DNA of 64,000 nt from CAYSWH01 sp964434775 (GTDB lineage Bacteria; Patescibacteriota; JACMRA01): positions 16,706 through 80,705 of the forward strand of contig CAYSWH010000002.1 of assembly GCA_964434775.1 (NCBI GenBank), read 5' to 3'. A model generated the notes under the pieces. That model did not search any database. It had not been told where the DNA came from and saw only the letters and a program-made list of their open reading frames with translations. The position numbers were made by a program, and so were the translations under genes. Position 1 is the stretch's first letter; every line of letters starts with the position of its first letter. This document shows, piece by piece, positions 17,427 to 26,671 of this stretch.

Positions 17427-20400
17427 TCAGTTAGATAGTTGAGATTGAATTTCTTGGATGAGAACCACAGTTTTGGGTTCGTTTTGAATATCACGGCAAA
17501 TTTGGTGTAATCTATAGATTTGTTTTTCAGGTAGTAACTCTTGCAATTCTTTCAGATCCTTATTTGACTCTCCCAGACGAATCATTTCTTTTAGATCCTT
17601 TTGAGAAATTGCTCGAAAGTCATCAATCAAAGACCTTAATTTATCCAGATAAGCCATCTCTTCTTGGCTTAAATTGGTAGAATTTTCCCTTAACTTCCTC
17701 ACAAAAAGCTTGGCTTTATTCCAGTTGTTATTCTTTTTTTGAATAGAAAATGAATTTTGAAGGATATTTTTTGAGGAGGTTGAATAGAGAGTGTTGATTG
17801 ATCCAAAATAACTGTTTTTAAACTCATCACTTACAACCAAAGATTCTTCATTTTGCTCCGGACTTGACTTTAAATACTCCAAGGACTCCTTCAAGCTCAT
17901 ATTTTGAATTTGCCCACCCCTAAGGCTTTGAAAATAGACCTGTTTATTTTTACGGACAAAAATTAAGCTCAACTCTTTATTCTCTACAATTCGTCTAATC
18001 CTAGTCTTATCCGGAATTTCTTTAGCTCGAGAAAAATGGTCTGTATTCCGATACTTTTCCAAAACATTTCTATGCTCCACCTCCCAACTCTCAAAATGGT
18101 CTTCTTGCTCACTTTCTTTGATTTTACTACTGATAAAGGTCTGTAATTCTTCCGTTTCATCTGATCTTAGCACCTTCACATCTTCTCCCAAAATCGAGTG
18201 AATCATGGACATTTTTAATATTGACACTTCCTCCGTTCTTAGACCTTCCCTTTTTCCAACTATGCTGGGGAAAAAATTATATATTTCCAAACTATCAAAA
18301 ACTTTTCGATTGATCCGATTGATCCTGCCAAGTCTTTGAATGACTCTAGTTGGGTTGTAAGGAATATCATAATTAATGAGAACCCCTGCACGATGTAGAT
18401 TGTAGCCTTCGGAAATAGCGTCGGTGGCCACCAAAATATCATAATCGTCTGCTTGATCAACCTCCTCCAAACCGGCATCAAAATTTTGTCTTACTATCCT
18501 CCTCAGACTTTCTCCGGAAACTGCTGAAGAATAGTTTAATACTCGCAGACCTTTTTGATGTAGAGCATTGGAAACATAATTGACCGTATCTGCAAAAGAG
18601 CTGAAAATAAGGATTTTTCTCTGTGGGTTTTCTTTCCTCAAATTCAAAATTGTTTGATAAACTTTTTCCAACTTTGGATCGTCAGAAGATAGGTTTTCTT
18701 CTTTCCAGTCATCCAAAATAGACTTAAGCAGTTTCAAATCTTTTTCTAGATCATTTTTGTAATGAATTTCTGCACGACTCAAAAAATTATCAGCCGGAAT
18801 CAGGTAAATACCTTTTTTGGATAATTCATTCTTGATACTTTCATCAATTTTTGAAGTAGCAGACTGCGAGCTTTCCAAGGCCTCTTCAAACTCCAAATAT
18901 TCTTCAGGACTTTCTAGGTTGCCTTTTTTAAAAATTGGAACATAACCCTTGTCGTACCATTTCAAAATATTTTCATGAGTTTTGATATAATTATTAAGAC
19001 TAGCTCGAAAAGCTCCTAAGGAACTTTCAAAACGTCTTATCAAAAGACTTTTCATTAATTTAGCCAGATTTTTACCGGCAATTTGAGCAGTTTCAAAATC
19101 TCCAAATATTTCTTCCAACTCTTTTCTACGTGTTTCCCAGTTTTTAATGTAAGATGCCGGACTATACCTCACACCCTTAAAACCTTTTTTTATACGTGAT
19201 ATTTTATCTTCACTTTCTTGGTCATCCGGAGCTATTTTTTGCAAAGTTTTTAGATAGAGACCCTCCCAAGAACCCAGTTCGTACTTAATTAACTTCGGCT
19301 CGGAAACTTTAGCCAAATTTATTTTTTCACCCAATTCTTGAGCATATACATCAATGTTTTGCAAATCTAGTCTGGATCTCCTGATAAGCACTGGTTCAAT
19401 CATGCTTTTAAGGTCTTCGGCAATTTTTTGAAAATCGGTCTTTTTATCAGACTTAGGGTTGGTTTTAAGTTGTTTTTTTAATTTATCGTAATCAATTTGC
19501 AGTTCCGTAAAACGGTTAAACACATTATCCAGTCCCTGAATTGTGGGACTACCTTCAATTTGGAAAAGTTTTAATAGAGCCTTCAAATCCTTGGGAGAAT
19601 TATTATAAGGAGTGGCTGTTAGGAGAACTACTTTATGTCCCCTGCAAAGCTCCGTTAAATACTTATGATCATCAGTATCTTCGTTACGATATTTATGAGC
19701 CTCATCGATTATTATCAACTTTTTATATCTATTTTTGGATTCTTGATAGTAGGCCTCGGCAATTTTACCAGAGGAATAGATGCTGTTCTGAGCTCGAAAG
19801 TTGAAGTCCTCACTATACTCCTGCCACAATTTATTCAAATGCGGTGGAGCAATAACCACAGTTTTTAAGCCTAAATTATGAGCTACAGTAGAAGCAATGA
19901 TACTTTTTCCAAGTCCAACCACATCAGCAATAATAACTCCGCTGTGAATTTCAATTTTTTTAATCGCCTCCTTAATGGCGTCCGTTTGGTATCTAAGATC
20001 GTCAAAGGATCTACCGGAATTACTTGTAATTTGGCTTGGGGAAATAATTTCTTTGTTTGACGTGTCAAATATTTCTATCAAAGTACGCAGATAAAACTCA
20101 AAAGGACTTGGTTTAGCTCCCAAAAAAGTTTTTTCAACCACTTCAGTTTCAAACTCAACTACATTTTCTTTATTTACCAAAGTAGTTGACTTTTCCCAAA
20201 GATCCTCAAAAATATTACCACTTTGATCTACGACATAATCATCTTTCAAATTGACGTTAATCTCTTCTCTACCACTTATTCCGCTATACGTTAAGTTACT
20301 TGAGCCAGTAATAATCTGACCTTTTCCATGACTACGAGAGGTTGTGTCGTCGTTATAGAAAATATACAACTTAGCATGATTAGGTTCCCTGGTTTTCCTA

Positions 20401-20771
20401 ATTTCCAGATTGCCACTTCTAATCATTTCGAGATACAAGCAAAAAGCCTCTTGAGAATCAGGGTTCTCCAAATCCAGTGATTTTGCAATTCTGTCTTTTT
20501 CTTGTCGAAAATATTTTTTCCTAATTTCCAGCGGTGATAATTCAAAGTCGTATTGATCTAGCTCTTGTGACATTTGATTGATCCTAGCATCTACTTCCAT
20601 CCCTACTAAAATTCTAATTTTTTTACCTTCCAGGTTTTTATAAAGACCAAAAAAACCACTCCAATAAAAATATCCTACCAAAATATCTAATGATTTAGAA
20701 TTACTTAGAATATCTTCAATTCTAGTTTTCAAATCCACCCTCGACCGGTTGGTAATAAAATACTTATCCAT
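17427..20771 (-). CDS. PLD-like nuclease domain fused to SNF2-family helicase
   Basis: About 1114 residues from ATG 20771. The N-terminal part (about 1-190) is a phospholipase D-like domain with one HKD-type motif (HAKLYIF...GSSNLT, about 131-165). Single-HKD nucleases such as BfiI act as dimers. An SF2/SNF2 translocase follows: Walker A ADVVGLGKS near 287, DEAH in IIDEAHKYRN near 358, LLTATPYNN, and motifs V-VI as ATDAISEGYNLHRA...QRLGRINRINR near 800-820. The upstream TTG at 20786 falls inside the promoter spacer, so the ATG is preferred and the message is probably leaderless. Known relatives are DISARM DrmD (SNF2) and DrmC (PLD), here seemingly merged; a defence role is inferred. Confidence 0.88.
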   Translation of the reverse strand: MDKYFITNRSRVDLKTRIEDILSNSKSLDILVGYFYWSGFFGLYKNLEGKKIRILVGMEVDARINQMSQELDQYDFELSPLEIRKKYFRQEKDRIAKSLDLENPDSQEAFCLYLEMIRSGNLEIRKTREPNHAKLYIFYNDDTTSRSHGKGQIITGSSNLTYSGISGREEINVNLKDDYVVDQSGNIFEDLWEKSTTLVNKENVVEFETEVVEKTFLGAKPSPFEFYLRTLIEIFDTSNKEIISPSQITSNSGRSFDDLRYQTDAIKEAIKKIEIHSGVIIADVVGLGKSIIASTVAHNLGLKTVVIAPPHLNKLWQEYSEDFNFRAQNSIYSSGKIAEAYYQESKNRYKKLIIIDEAHKYRNEDTDDHKYLTELCRGHKVVLLTATPYNNSPKDLKALLKLFQIEGSPTIQGLDNVFNRFTELQIDYDKLKKQLKTNPKSDKKTDFQKIAEDLKSMIEPVLIRRSRLDLQNIDVYAQELGEKINLAKVSEPKLIKYELGSWEGLYLKTLQKIAPDDQESEDKISRIKKGFKGVRYSPASYIKNWETRRKELEEIFGDFETAQIAGKNLAKLMKSLLIRRFESSLGAFRASLNNYIKTHENILKWYDKGYVPIFKKGNLESPEEYLEFEEALESSQSATSKIDESIKNELSKKGIYLIPADNFLSRAEIHYKNDLEKDLKLLKSILDDWKEENLSSDDPKLEKVYQTILNLRKENPQRKILIFSSFADTVNYVSNALHQKGLRVLNYSSAVSGESLRRIVRQNFDAGLEEVDQADDYDILVATDAISEGYNLHRAGVLINYDIPYNPTRVIQRLGRINRINRKVFDSLEIYNFFPSIVGKREGLRTEEVSILKMSMIHSILGEDVKVLRSDETEELQTFISSKIKESEQEDHFESWEVEHRNVLEKYRNTDHFSRAKEIPDKTRIRRIVENKELSLIFVRKNKQVYFQSLRGGQIQNMSLKESLEYLKSSPEQNEESLVVSDEFKNSYFGSINTLYSTSSKNILQNSFSIQKKNNNWNKAKLFVRKLRENSTNLSQEEMAYLDKLRSLIDDFRAISQKDLKEMIRLGESNKDLKELQELLPEKQIYRLHQICRDIQNEPKTVVLIQEIQSQLSN

Positions 20772-20777
20772 ATCCCG

Positions 20778-20806
20778 AATATCCAAAAACCCCGTAGTTT
20801 TGTCAA
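20778..20806 (-). promoter_or_regulatory. promoter of PLD-helicase/methyltransferase operon
   Basis: TTGACA (20806-20801), 17-base spacer, GATATT (20783-20778) on the minus strand. Only 6 bases separate the -10 box from ATG 20771, so the predicted start of transcription coincides with the start codon. The operon therefore has its own promoter just after the IleRS-like gene. Confidence 0.6.
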
Positions 20807-20863
20807 AAAGAAGAGTAAAAACGGACTTCTCTTTTACCCGACCAGTTAAGACTTTCCCGATTT

Positions 20864-23800
20864 CTACTGCTCCACCAAAATAGTCACCAAGTCCTTAACC
20901 TGAATCTTCTTCATTTTGCTTGTACTAAGTTTCTCAATCCACTTGATTTCCACCCGAAGTTTATCCCAATCAACATTTCTTAGCACGTCTTGAAGAACAT
21001 CTTCATCTTTGATATCTTCCAATTGCCATTTCATGGAAATGACTTTGTTGTTCTCAAAACCTTGACTCTTACGAAATGACTGGACAGCTCTTTCAAAGTC
21101 TCTGGTATGACCAAGTACACTAAGCTCTTTATCGATTACCAGATCAACTTTAATTTTCCCGAACGGATATTTTTTCTGCCAAAGCTGACCTTCCAAACGA
21201 GAGAGGTCTTTGTCCAGCAAATTACATTCTGATTTGAGTAGTTCCAACAAACCTTTTTCCATTTCCAAGCCGGATAAATCAGCATAAAGCGGCTGTCTTA
21301 CTCTCACTTGATTTTCCTTTCTTATAGCGTGAACATCGCTAGCCAGCTCTCGCAACTTGGTCATTTTTTCCAAGAGTTCATTTTGCTTTTCCTCAAGATC
21401 AGGCAGGGTTTTTGGCTTTAGCAAGTGTATTGATTGCGGATCACCCTCCTTTCTAACAGCCGACCAAACAATTTCCGTGTTAAAAGGCTGAAGAGGAGAC
21501 GTACTTACCGCAAAAAGTTTAAGGCTTTCCTCCAAACAGGCTTGTACTTCTAGGTTGTATTTTGAAGGAAGGTCTTTGCAGCGACGGATGTACCACCCGG
21601 ATAGATCATCAATATAGCGAGGTATCATTCTGGCAGCATTGTAGATGTCCCGGTCTTCCAAATATTCGTTAACTTTGGAAGAATATCTTATTGTATTTGC
21701 CTGCCACCATTTATTAAGAGGGTGCTTGTAAACTTTGGGAGGTCTTTCGTTGAGATTATTATGTCTGAGGTTTTCCAAGAAAATAGCCGAATTTATCAAC
21801 GGCAAAGTTACTTCCCGGTAAAATTTCTCCAGATCTTCTTCTTTAAAAGTGGAGTCTTCCCCCTTGGTGACGGCGGAAGAAAAAAGTGATAGCCTTAAGG
21901 TGTCGGAACCGTATTCTTGCAAGTATTCTTCTGTTTTTCGGGCGGGGCTATGGGTGTCTTCTTCGAGTTCATCTTCCGTGTGGACAAAGTTTCCCACTAA
22001 CTTACATTTTTTTACCGGAAAAGTTTCAAAAATTCCGGCGTAGAGAATAAACAGAATTTTGTACCAGCCGTATAGCTCACTCTTAGTTTCAATGGAAATA
22101 TCAAAAGGAGTTATCTCTTCAAAACGGTCTCTGTTCTCAAACGGGTAGTGTAACATGGCCCAGGAAGCCGAACCTCTCTCCACCCAATCGTCCAAGACGT
22201 CCTCCACTCTGGTATAAATGTTCTCTACCTGATCCTTCAAAAATATCTTGTCAATAATCGGCCTATGCAAATCCAAAAGTCTAATCGGTCCTTTAGCCTT
22301 TACCTCTTCCAAATCCACTGGGGTTTCAACTTCTCGAAAGAAGTAAAATTCCTTTACTTTTTTTTCACTGTCAGGGTGTAAAGTTAGGAGCCAGATAGTC
22401 CAGTAAAGCTGCTCTTCTTCTTCAAACATCAACTGCACCACCTCATATTTCTCAAAAAGTTCGATTACTTCATCCAAGATTTTTTGAGCGTAATAAGCAA
22501 AGCGTTGAATATTTACCTCCTTCTCTTTTCTCAGGTCACTGAGAGCTCGGCTACGATACTGGGTGGCGGCTATACCCAAAGGTAGTTTGTTTTGCGAATC
22601 AGTTACAATAACAGTTTTTCCCTGTTCGTAATATTCCGGTTTCAAGTCTCTGGTATTTAAGATCTTGTATGTCGGATTAATCGTGTATTTTAAAAGTTTC
22701 TCCAAACTGTCCAGTAAAATTACTTTACTATTGTCTTCATTGCTCCAAATCGGCAGGGGTGTTCCCCAGTATCTTTTTCTGGAAAAACTCCAATCCTTGG
22801 AATTTTCAAGCACTGACCTGAACTCTTTAAGGGCATACTCGGAAGACCATTCGGTATTTTGACTTTGTGATGATAGCTTGTCTCTGATTTTATTTTCTGC
22901 AATATACCAGCTTTCTTGGGGTCTATAATAAAGCCTCTCCTTGGTTTTTTTGAGATAAGGAAGTTTTTGCTTGGTTTCCACTTCGCCAAAGAGCTGGCCG
23001 TACTTATCTAATAGTTCAATCATCAAAGAATTAATTCGACCAATTTTTTTTCCTAAAATTGGCTTTAATTTGACATCAGCTTCCAAAGAAATCTCTCCGT
23101 GGTCATTTAAACATGATATAATAGGTAAATTCCTTTCTCTAATGACGTCAAAACTATCATGGCAGTAACCGGATATATGAAAAATTCCTGTACCTTTTTC
23201 GGTCAGTTCAGTCTTGGGAGAGGAGTAAACTTTGTATAAGTTGGACCTTTGTTCATATGAAAATTCTTCTTTTTCGATTTCAAATAAAGGTCGGTACTCC
23301 AGGCCCTCCAAATCTTTCCCTGTTGCCGTGACAATCTTTACGATGTCATAGTCCAGTTTTTGCAGAAAATCTTGGCTGTCGGTGATGTTTTTGAGTTCTT
23401 CTGCTAAATTCGGAGAATTAAAAACTGTGTCTTTAAAAAGAAGAGAGATTGTGGTAACGGCTTTTTCTTCAGCTACTACGATTATTTCTGCACTTCCCGG
23501 TAAGTAATAAAGGGAGTATTCGGCCTCCGGATCGATAATTAAAGCACTGTTCGCTGCTACTGTCCAACTCTCCGGAACCCATACTAAAATATTCAAAGGA
23601 TGTTCCCCGGAAAGAATATTTTTTAGGTGACCGAGTGTATCTATATTTTGGTGGATTATTTCCAATTGATTCTCCAGATTGATAACTTCTTCACTGTTTT
23701 CTATGTCGGTTTTAAAATTTTCCCATTCTATGCCGGAGAATTCAGGTTTGCCTGACTTTAAAATTTCTCTTAAACTGGCTTTTCTTTCTTTACCTACTTG

Positions 23801-24532
23801 ATTTTTGATGAGATCGATTTTTTTCTCAATATCCATTTTATCTCTTTGTTGTTCAGAATAGCTGTTAGATACTTCTTCCAAAATTGTTTTAGTTAACTTG
23901 TTGGCGGATTCTTTGGTAGCTGTAAATCTTACTACCGGAGAATTTACTTTACTTTCCTGTAAATCAACTTCTCTGAGCGAGTCTGTGTGCGAGATCGGTA
24001 TTCCCAGTTCCGAAGAGTACAGGCTAATTCGATAATCTTTGTAAATCAACCCTTTTTTCCACAACTGTCCGAGGCCCCACCAGACTGATTCAATAAAATT
24101 ATTCTCCGTACTTTTGAATTGATTATCCAGATTTATGGTGCTGCCAAACCCCGGTGCCAATTTTCTCCACTCTGATTCAATGCTAAAGACCTTCTGCTTG
24201 CACAAGTCATTAAATTCTTCAATTCCGACTTTTTCCTCAATTTCTCTTTTGTCTCCCAGCTCCAATTCTTCCTCAACCAAAGCTTCGGCGATTACTCCGT
24301 GGGTATTCCATCCGACGATTTGCTGCACATAAACATCTTTTTGAAGCTCAAATCTGCTAAGGGTGTCTTTAATTTGCGTAGTCAAAACCCTATCCCAGAA
24401 TGACGAATATGAAAGGGAATAAGGCTTATTTAGCAGATGGATCCTTTTCTTATCTTTAAGCTCTTTTTGAGACTTTTCATAAATCTGATTTTCTGTCCAC
24501 AAGTTTAATATTTCTGTGTCGTTTTTTAACAT
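20864..24532 (-). CDS. isoleucyl-tRNA synthetase-like protein lacking HIGH and KMSKS
   Basis: A 1222-residue protein collinear with IleRS. Preserved are the N-terminal VGWNTHGVIAEALVEEEL block, ESVWWGLGQLWKKGLIY, the CP1 editing-like region (ESWTVAANSAL...GTGIFHISGYCHDSFDV), SRKRYWGTPLPIW, and an anticodon-binding C-terminus. The ATP-site HIGH tetrad expected at residues 36-50 is replaced by KPYSLSYSSFWDRVL. KMSKS, expected near 855-880, is replaced by EEDTHSPARKTEEYLQEYG. YCPRCG-type zinc cysteines and the VLDCWFDSG motif are also altered (VLDDWVERG). It cannot be expected to make Ile-AMP in the usual way. The reading frame is open throughout, so it is not a decayed pseudogene. Editing, tRNA binding or a regulatory role is possible. 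Confidence 0.85.
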   Translation of the reverse strand: MLKNDTEILNLWTENQIYEKSQKELKDKKRIHLLNKPYSLSYSSFWDRVLTTQIKDTLSRFELQKDVYVQQIVGWNTHGVIAEALVEEELELGDKREIEEKVGIEEFNDLCKQKVFSIESEWRKLAPGFGSTINLDNQFKSTENNFIESVWWGLGQLWKKGLIYKDYRISLYSSELGIPISHTDSLREVDLQESKVNSPVVRFTATKESANKLTKTILEEVSNSYSEQQRDKMDIEKKIDLIKNQVGKERKASLREILKSGKPEFSGIEWENFKTDIENSEEVINLENQLEIIHQNIDTLGHLKNILSGEHPLNILVWVPESWTVAANSALIIDPEAEYSLYYLPGSAEIIVVAEEKAVTTISLLFKDTVFNSPNLAEELKNITDSQDFLQKLDYDIVKIVTATGKDLEGLEYRPLFEIEKEEFSYEQRSNLYKVYSSPKTELTEKGTGIFHISGYCHDSFDVIRERNLPIISCLNDHGEISLEADVKLKPILGKKIGRINSLMIELLDKYGQLFGEVETKQKLPYLKKTKERLYYRPQESWYIAENKIRDKLSSQSQNTEWSSEYALKEFRSVLENSKDWSFSRKRYWGTPLPIWSNEDNSKVILLDSLEKLLKYTINPTYKILNTRDLKPEYYEQGKTVIVTDSQNKLPLGIAATQYRSRALSDLRKEKEVNIQRFAYYAQKILDEVIELFEKYEVVQLMFEEEEQLYWTIWLLTLHPDSEKKVKEFYFFREVETPVDLEEVKAKGPIRLLDLHRPIIDKIFLKDQVENIYTRVEDVLDDWVERGSASWAMLHYPFENRDRFEEITPFDISIETKSELYGWYKILFILYAGIFETFPVKKCKLVGNFVHTEDELEEDTHSPARKTEEYLQEYGSDTLRLSLFSSAVTKGEDSTFKEEDLEKFYREVTLPLINSAIFLENLRHNNLNERPPKVYKHPLNKWWQANTIRYSSKVNEYLEDRDIYNAARMIPRYIDDLSGWYIRRCKDLPSKYNLEVQACLEESLKLFAVSTSPLQPFNTEIVWSAVRKEGDPQSIHLLKPKTLPDLEEKQNELLEKMTKLRELASDVHAIRKENQVRVRQPLYADLSGLEMEKGLLELLKSECNLLDKDLSRLEGQLWQKKYPFGKIKVDLVIDKELSVLGHTRDFERAVQSFRKSQGFENNKVISMKWQLEDIKDEDVLQDVLRNVDWDKLRVEIKWIEKLSTSKMKKIQVKDLVTILVEQ

Positions 24533-24680
24533 ATGGCGGTGTACTCCGGGAATCTTCTTTAACGGCCAATTTTTGAGGTAAAATAAGCTGAAAACTGAAA
24601 AATGTCAAGACTTGACAAAATCCTTTCGGATAGAGATCTTGTATAAAAGATTAGTAAGTCATTTTTACTGAGATTAATTT

Positions 24681-26156
24681 ATGCCAAAAGTATTATCAAC
24701 CCAATTCGAATCTAATTTAAAATTTACCCTAGATTATCTGGTAGAAAAAGAAACATATGAGCCTTGGAAAAATAGAATTATCGACCAAGTTCTTCAAAAT
24801 GTAGAAGTCCCGGGTTTTCGAAAAGGTAAGGCTCCTGCTCACAAATTAATGGAGCATGTGAACCAAACAGTCCTAAACCAAAATATTTTAAGAGAAACAA
24901 TTGAAAAATACGGTTCCGAGGCCTTGGATAAAGCTAAAGAGTTATTGGATGAGCAAAAGAGAACATATATTGCCTTTGAGATTAACCTTGATCCGGAAAA
25001 GACCAAGGAAGTAGAAGGGGCTTTTCAATTCCAAGTAGTTGCCAGATTACTTCCGGAAGTAGACTTAAATAGTTTGGATAAAATAGAAGTAAAAGAGTTT
25101 ACAGAGAAAGATCTGGCGGATAGGCCTGATTTTGAAGATTTTGTGAAAACTGAGGAAAACAAACTTCTTACCCAAAATAATCTTTTTGAAGAGTCTAACG
25201 GTCAAGCAGCGGAAGGAGACCAGGTGTTAGTGGATATGCAAGGAGAACTGGATGGTAAGGAAGAGCCGAAACTAAATTACAAGGATATGAATGTGGCTCT
25301 GGGGGTGGGTCGCCTTTTGCCTGATTTTGAAAAAGGTCTTAACGGAGTCAAAAAAGAAGAAGAGAAGTCTTTTGAAGTGAATTTTCCGGATGATTATTTT
25401 GAGCCTTCTTTGGCCGGAAAAACTCCAATTTTTAAGGTTAAGTGTAAATCAATTAAAAAACCCAAGTTTAAGAACATAGACGAGTTAATTAAAAATCAAC
25501 CCCAACTGGCTGAAAAGTTTCAGGATGCTAAAGGTTTTAGTGATTTTCTAAAACAGTTTTTTGATAGTGAGACTAATCGTCGACTTGAGGATCTAAAACA
25601 AAAGTATGTCCTCCAGGAGGTTGTTAAAGTGGTGCCGGACTTTGATCTGCAAGAAGAATCAATTGAGCAAGAAGTAAACCGAATTACCAATTTTCTTAAA
25701 GAAGAGTCTACTAAAAGAGGGGTAAGTATCGGAGAGTTCTTTTCTTCCTCCGGCATTCCCGGTAGTGATTCTCCTAAAGTCAAGAGTATGGACGAATTGC
25801 AGATTAAGCAATTGGTAGAACAGTATGTGAGAAATGAATTTAAATTAAGCAATATACTTAGCTATATCTACGAAACCCAAGTTGAAGAAAAACCTTCTTC
25901 CGAACAAATAGAAAACACTTACAAAGAAGTGGTTAAAAACCCTAAAAATTACGGCTTTGATGAAAAGATGTCTGAAGAAGAATTGAGAAGGGCTGTGACC
26001 GACAGAATAATTAAGCAATCCGCCGCCAAATGGCTGTTTTTCAAAGTAATGGAGAAACAAAGCGTAGGCTCTGAGCAAAAAGATGAGATTGCAGAAAAAA
26101 ACAAGACGACTAAGAAAAAAATCTCTACCAAGAATTCCAAAGCCAAAAAGAAATAA
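24681..26156 (+). CDS. tig: trigger factor, ribosome-associated chaperone
   Basis: Folds nascent chains at the ribosome exit tunnel. The protein has 491 residues. The N-terminal ribosome-binding signature GFRKGKAP is near residue 46. A PPIase (FKBP) domain lies at about 165-255 (GDQVLVDMQGELDG...FPDDYFEPSLAGKT). The C-terminal helical arms follow, and the tail is Lys-rich. Length is slightly above the usual 430-450 residues because of the basic tail. It starts a short plus-strand unit with the PH-domain membrane protein 35 bases downstream. No clear Shine-Dalgarno sequence precedes ATG 24681. Confidence 0.95.
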   Translation: MPKVLSTQFESNLKFTLDYLVEKETYEPWKNRIIDQVLQNVEVPGFRKGKAPAHKLMEHVNQTVLNQNILRETIEKYGSEALDKAKELLDEQKRTYIAFEINLDPEKTKEVEGAFQFQVVARLLPEVDLNSLDKIEVKEFTEKDLADRPDFEDFVKTEENKLLTQNNLFEESNGQAAEGDQVLVDMQGELDGKEEPKLNYKDMNVALGVGRLLPDFEKGLNGVKKEEEKSFEVNFPDDYFEPSLAGKTPIFKVKCKSIKKPKFKNIDELIKNQPQLAEKFQDAKGFSDFLKQFFDSETNRRLEDLKQKYVLQEVVKVVPDFDLQEESIEQEVNRITNFLKEESTKRGVSIGEFFSSSGIPGSDSPKVKSMDELQIKQLVEQYVRNEFKLSNILSYIYETQVEEKPSSEQIENTYKEVVKNPKNYGFDEKMSEEELRRAVTDRIIKQSAAKWLFFKVMEKQSVGSEQKDEIAEKNKTTKKKISTKNSKAKKK

Positions 26157-26191
26157 ATTCAACAGAATAGTATTGTGGGCTTTTTTGAGAT

Positions 26192-26662
26192 ATGACCAGA
26201 GATTCAAAAGAAGAGAAATCGGTTTGGGTAGGAAGGCCTTCGCAGATGGTCAATTTTAACATTTTCTTCTTTTCCTCGTCTCTTTTCTTATTTTTACTAG
26301 TTTTCGGAGGAGTTAATCTACTACTCGTTATTCCCTTAATATATGCTTTTTGGAAGTATATGGAAATTAGGTCCTATATTTATGAATTAACTACCCAGAG
26401 ATTGATAATTAAGAGCGGCATCTTCGTAAGGAAGACAGTTGAAGTAGAGATGTATAGAGTTAGAGACTATGTTATAGTGCAAAGCCTATTTCAAAGACTT
26501 TTCGGAGTTTCGGACGTAACTGTTAAAACCAGTGATCAGGATAATCATGAAGTTATTCTTAAATCCATTCCCGATGGTGAGAAGGTTAAGGATATGGTTA
26601 GAGATCAGGTGGAAAATACCGGAGAAATTTCCAAAACCATCAGAGAGATAGAAGTTCAATGA
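26192..26662 (+). CDS. bacterial PH-domain (bPH2, DUF304) membrane protein
   Basis: A 156-residue protein with two adjacent membrane helices (about residues 22-45 and 45-60). A bacterial pleckstrin-homology-like domain follows, with the typical pattern YELTTQRLIIKSGIF...VEMYRVRDYVIVQSLFQRLFGVSDVTVKTSD. This architecture is that of YdbS/YdbT-like DUF304 proteins, of unknown biochemical role, possibly membrane scaffolding. It follows tig on the same strand and is convergent with the nucleotidyltransferase gene. Confidence 0.85.
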   Translation: MTRDSKEEKSVWVGRPSQMVNFNIFFFSSSLFLFLLVFGGVNLLLVIPLIYAFWKYMEIRSYIYELTTQRLIIKSGIFVRKTVEVEMYRVRDYVIVQSLFQRLFGVSDVTVKTSDQDNHEVILKSIPDGEKVKDMVRDQVENTGEISKTIREIEVQ

Positions 26663-26671
26663 TTTGTGTTA

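Noticed and set aside
20772..20786. TTG start 5 codons upstream of the PLD-helicase ATG
   Set aside because: It lies in the spacer and -10 box of a good promoter, upstream of the predicted transcription start.
20864..24532. IleRS-like gene as a frameshifted pseudogene
   Set aside because: The frame is open over 1222 codons, both ends align with IleRS, and the segments where HIGH and KMSKS should be are in frame; no alternative frame restores them.
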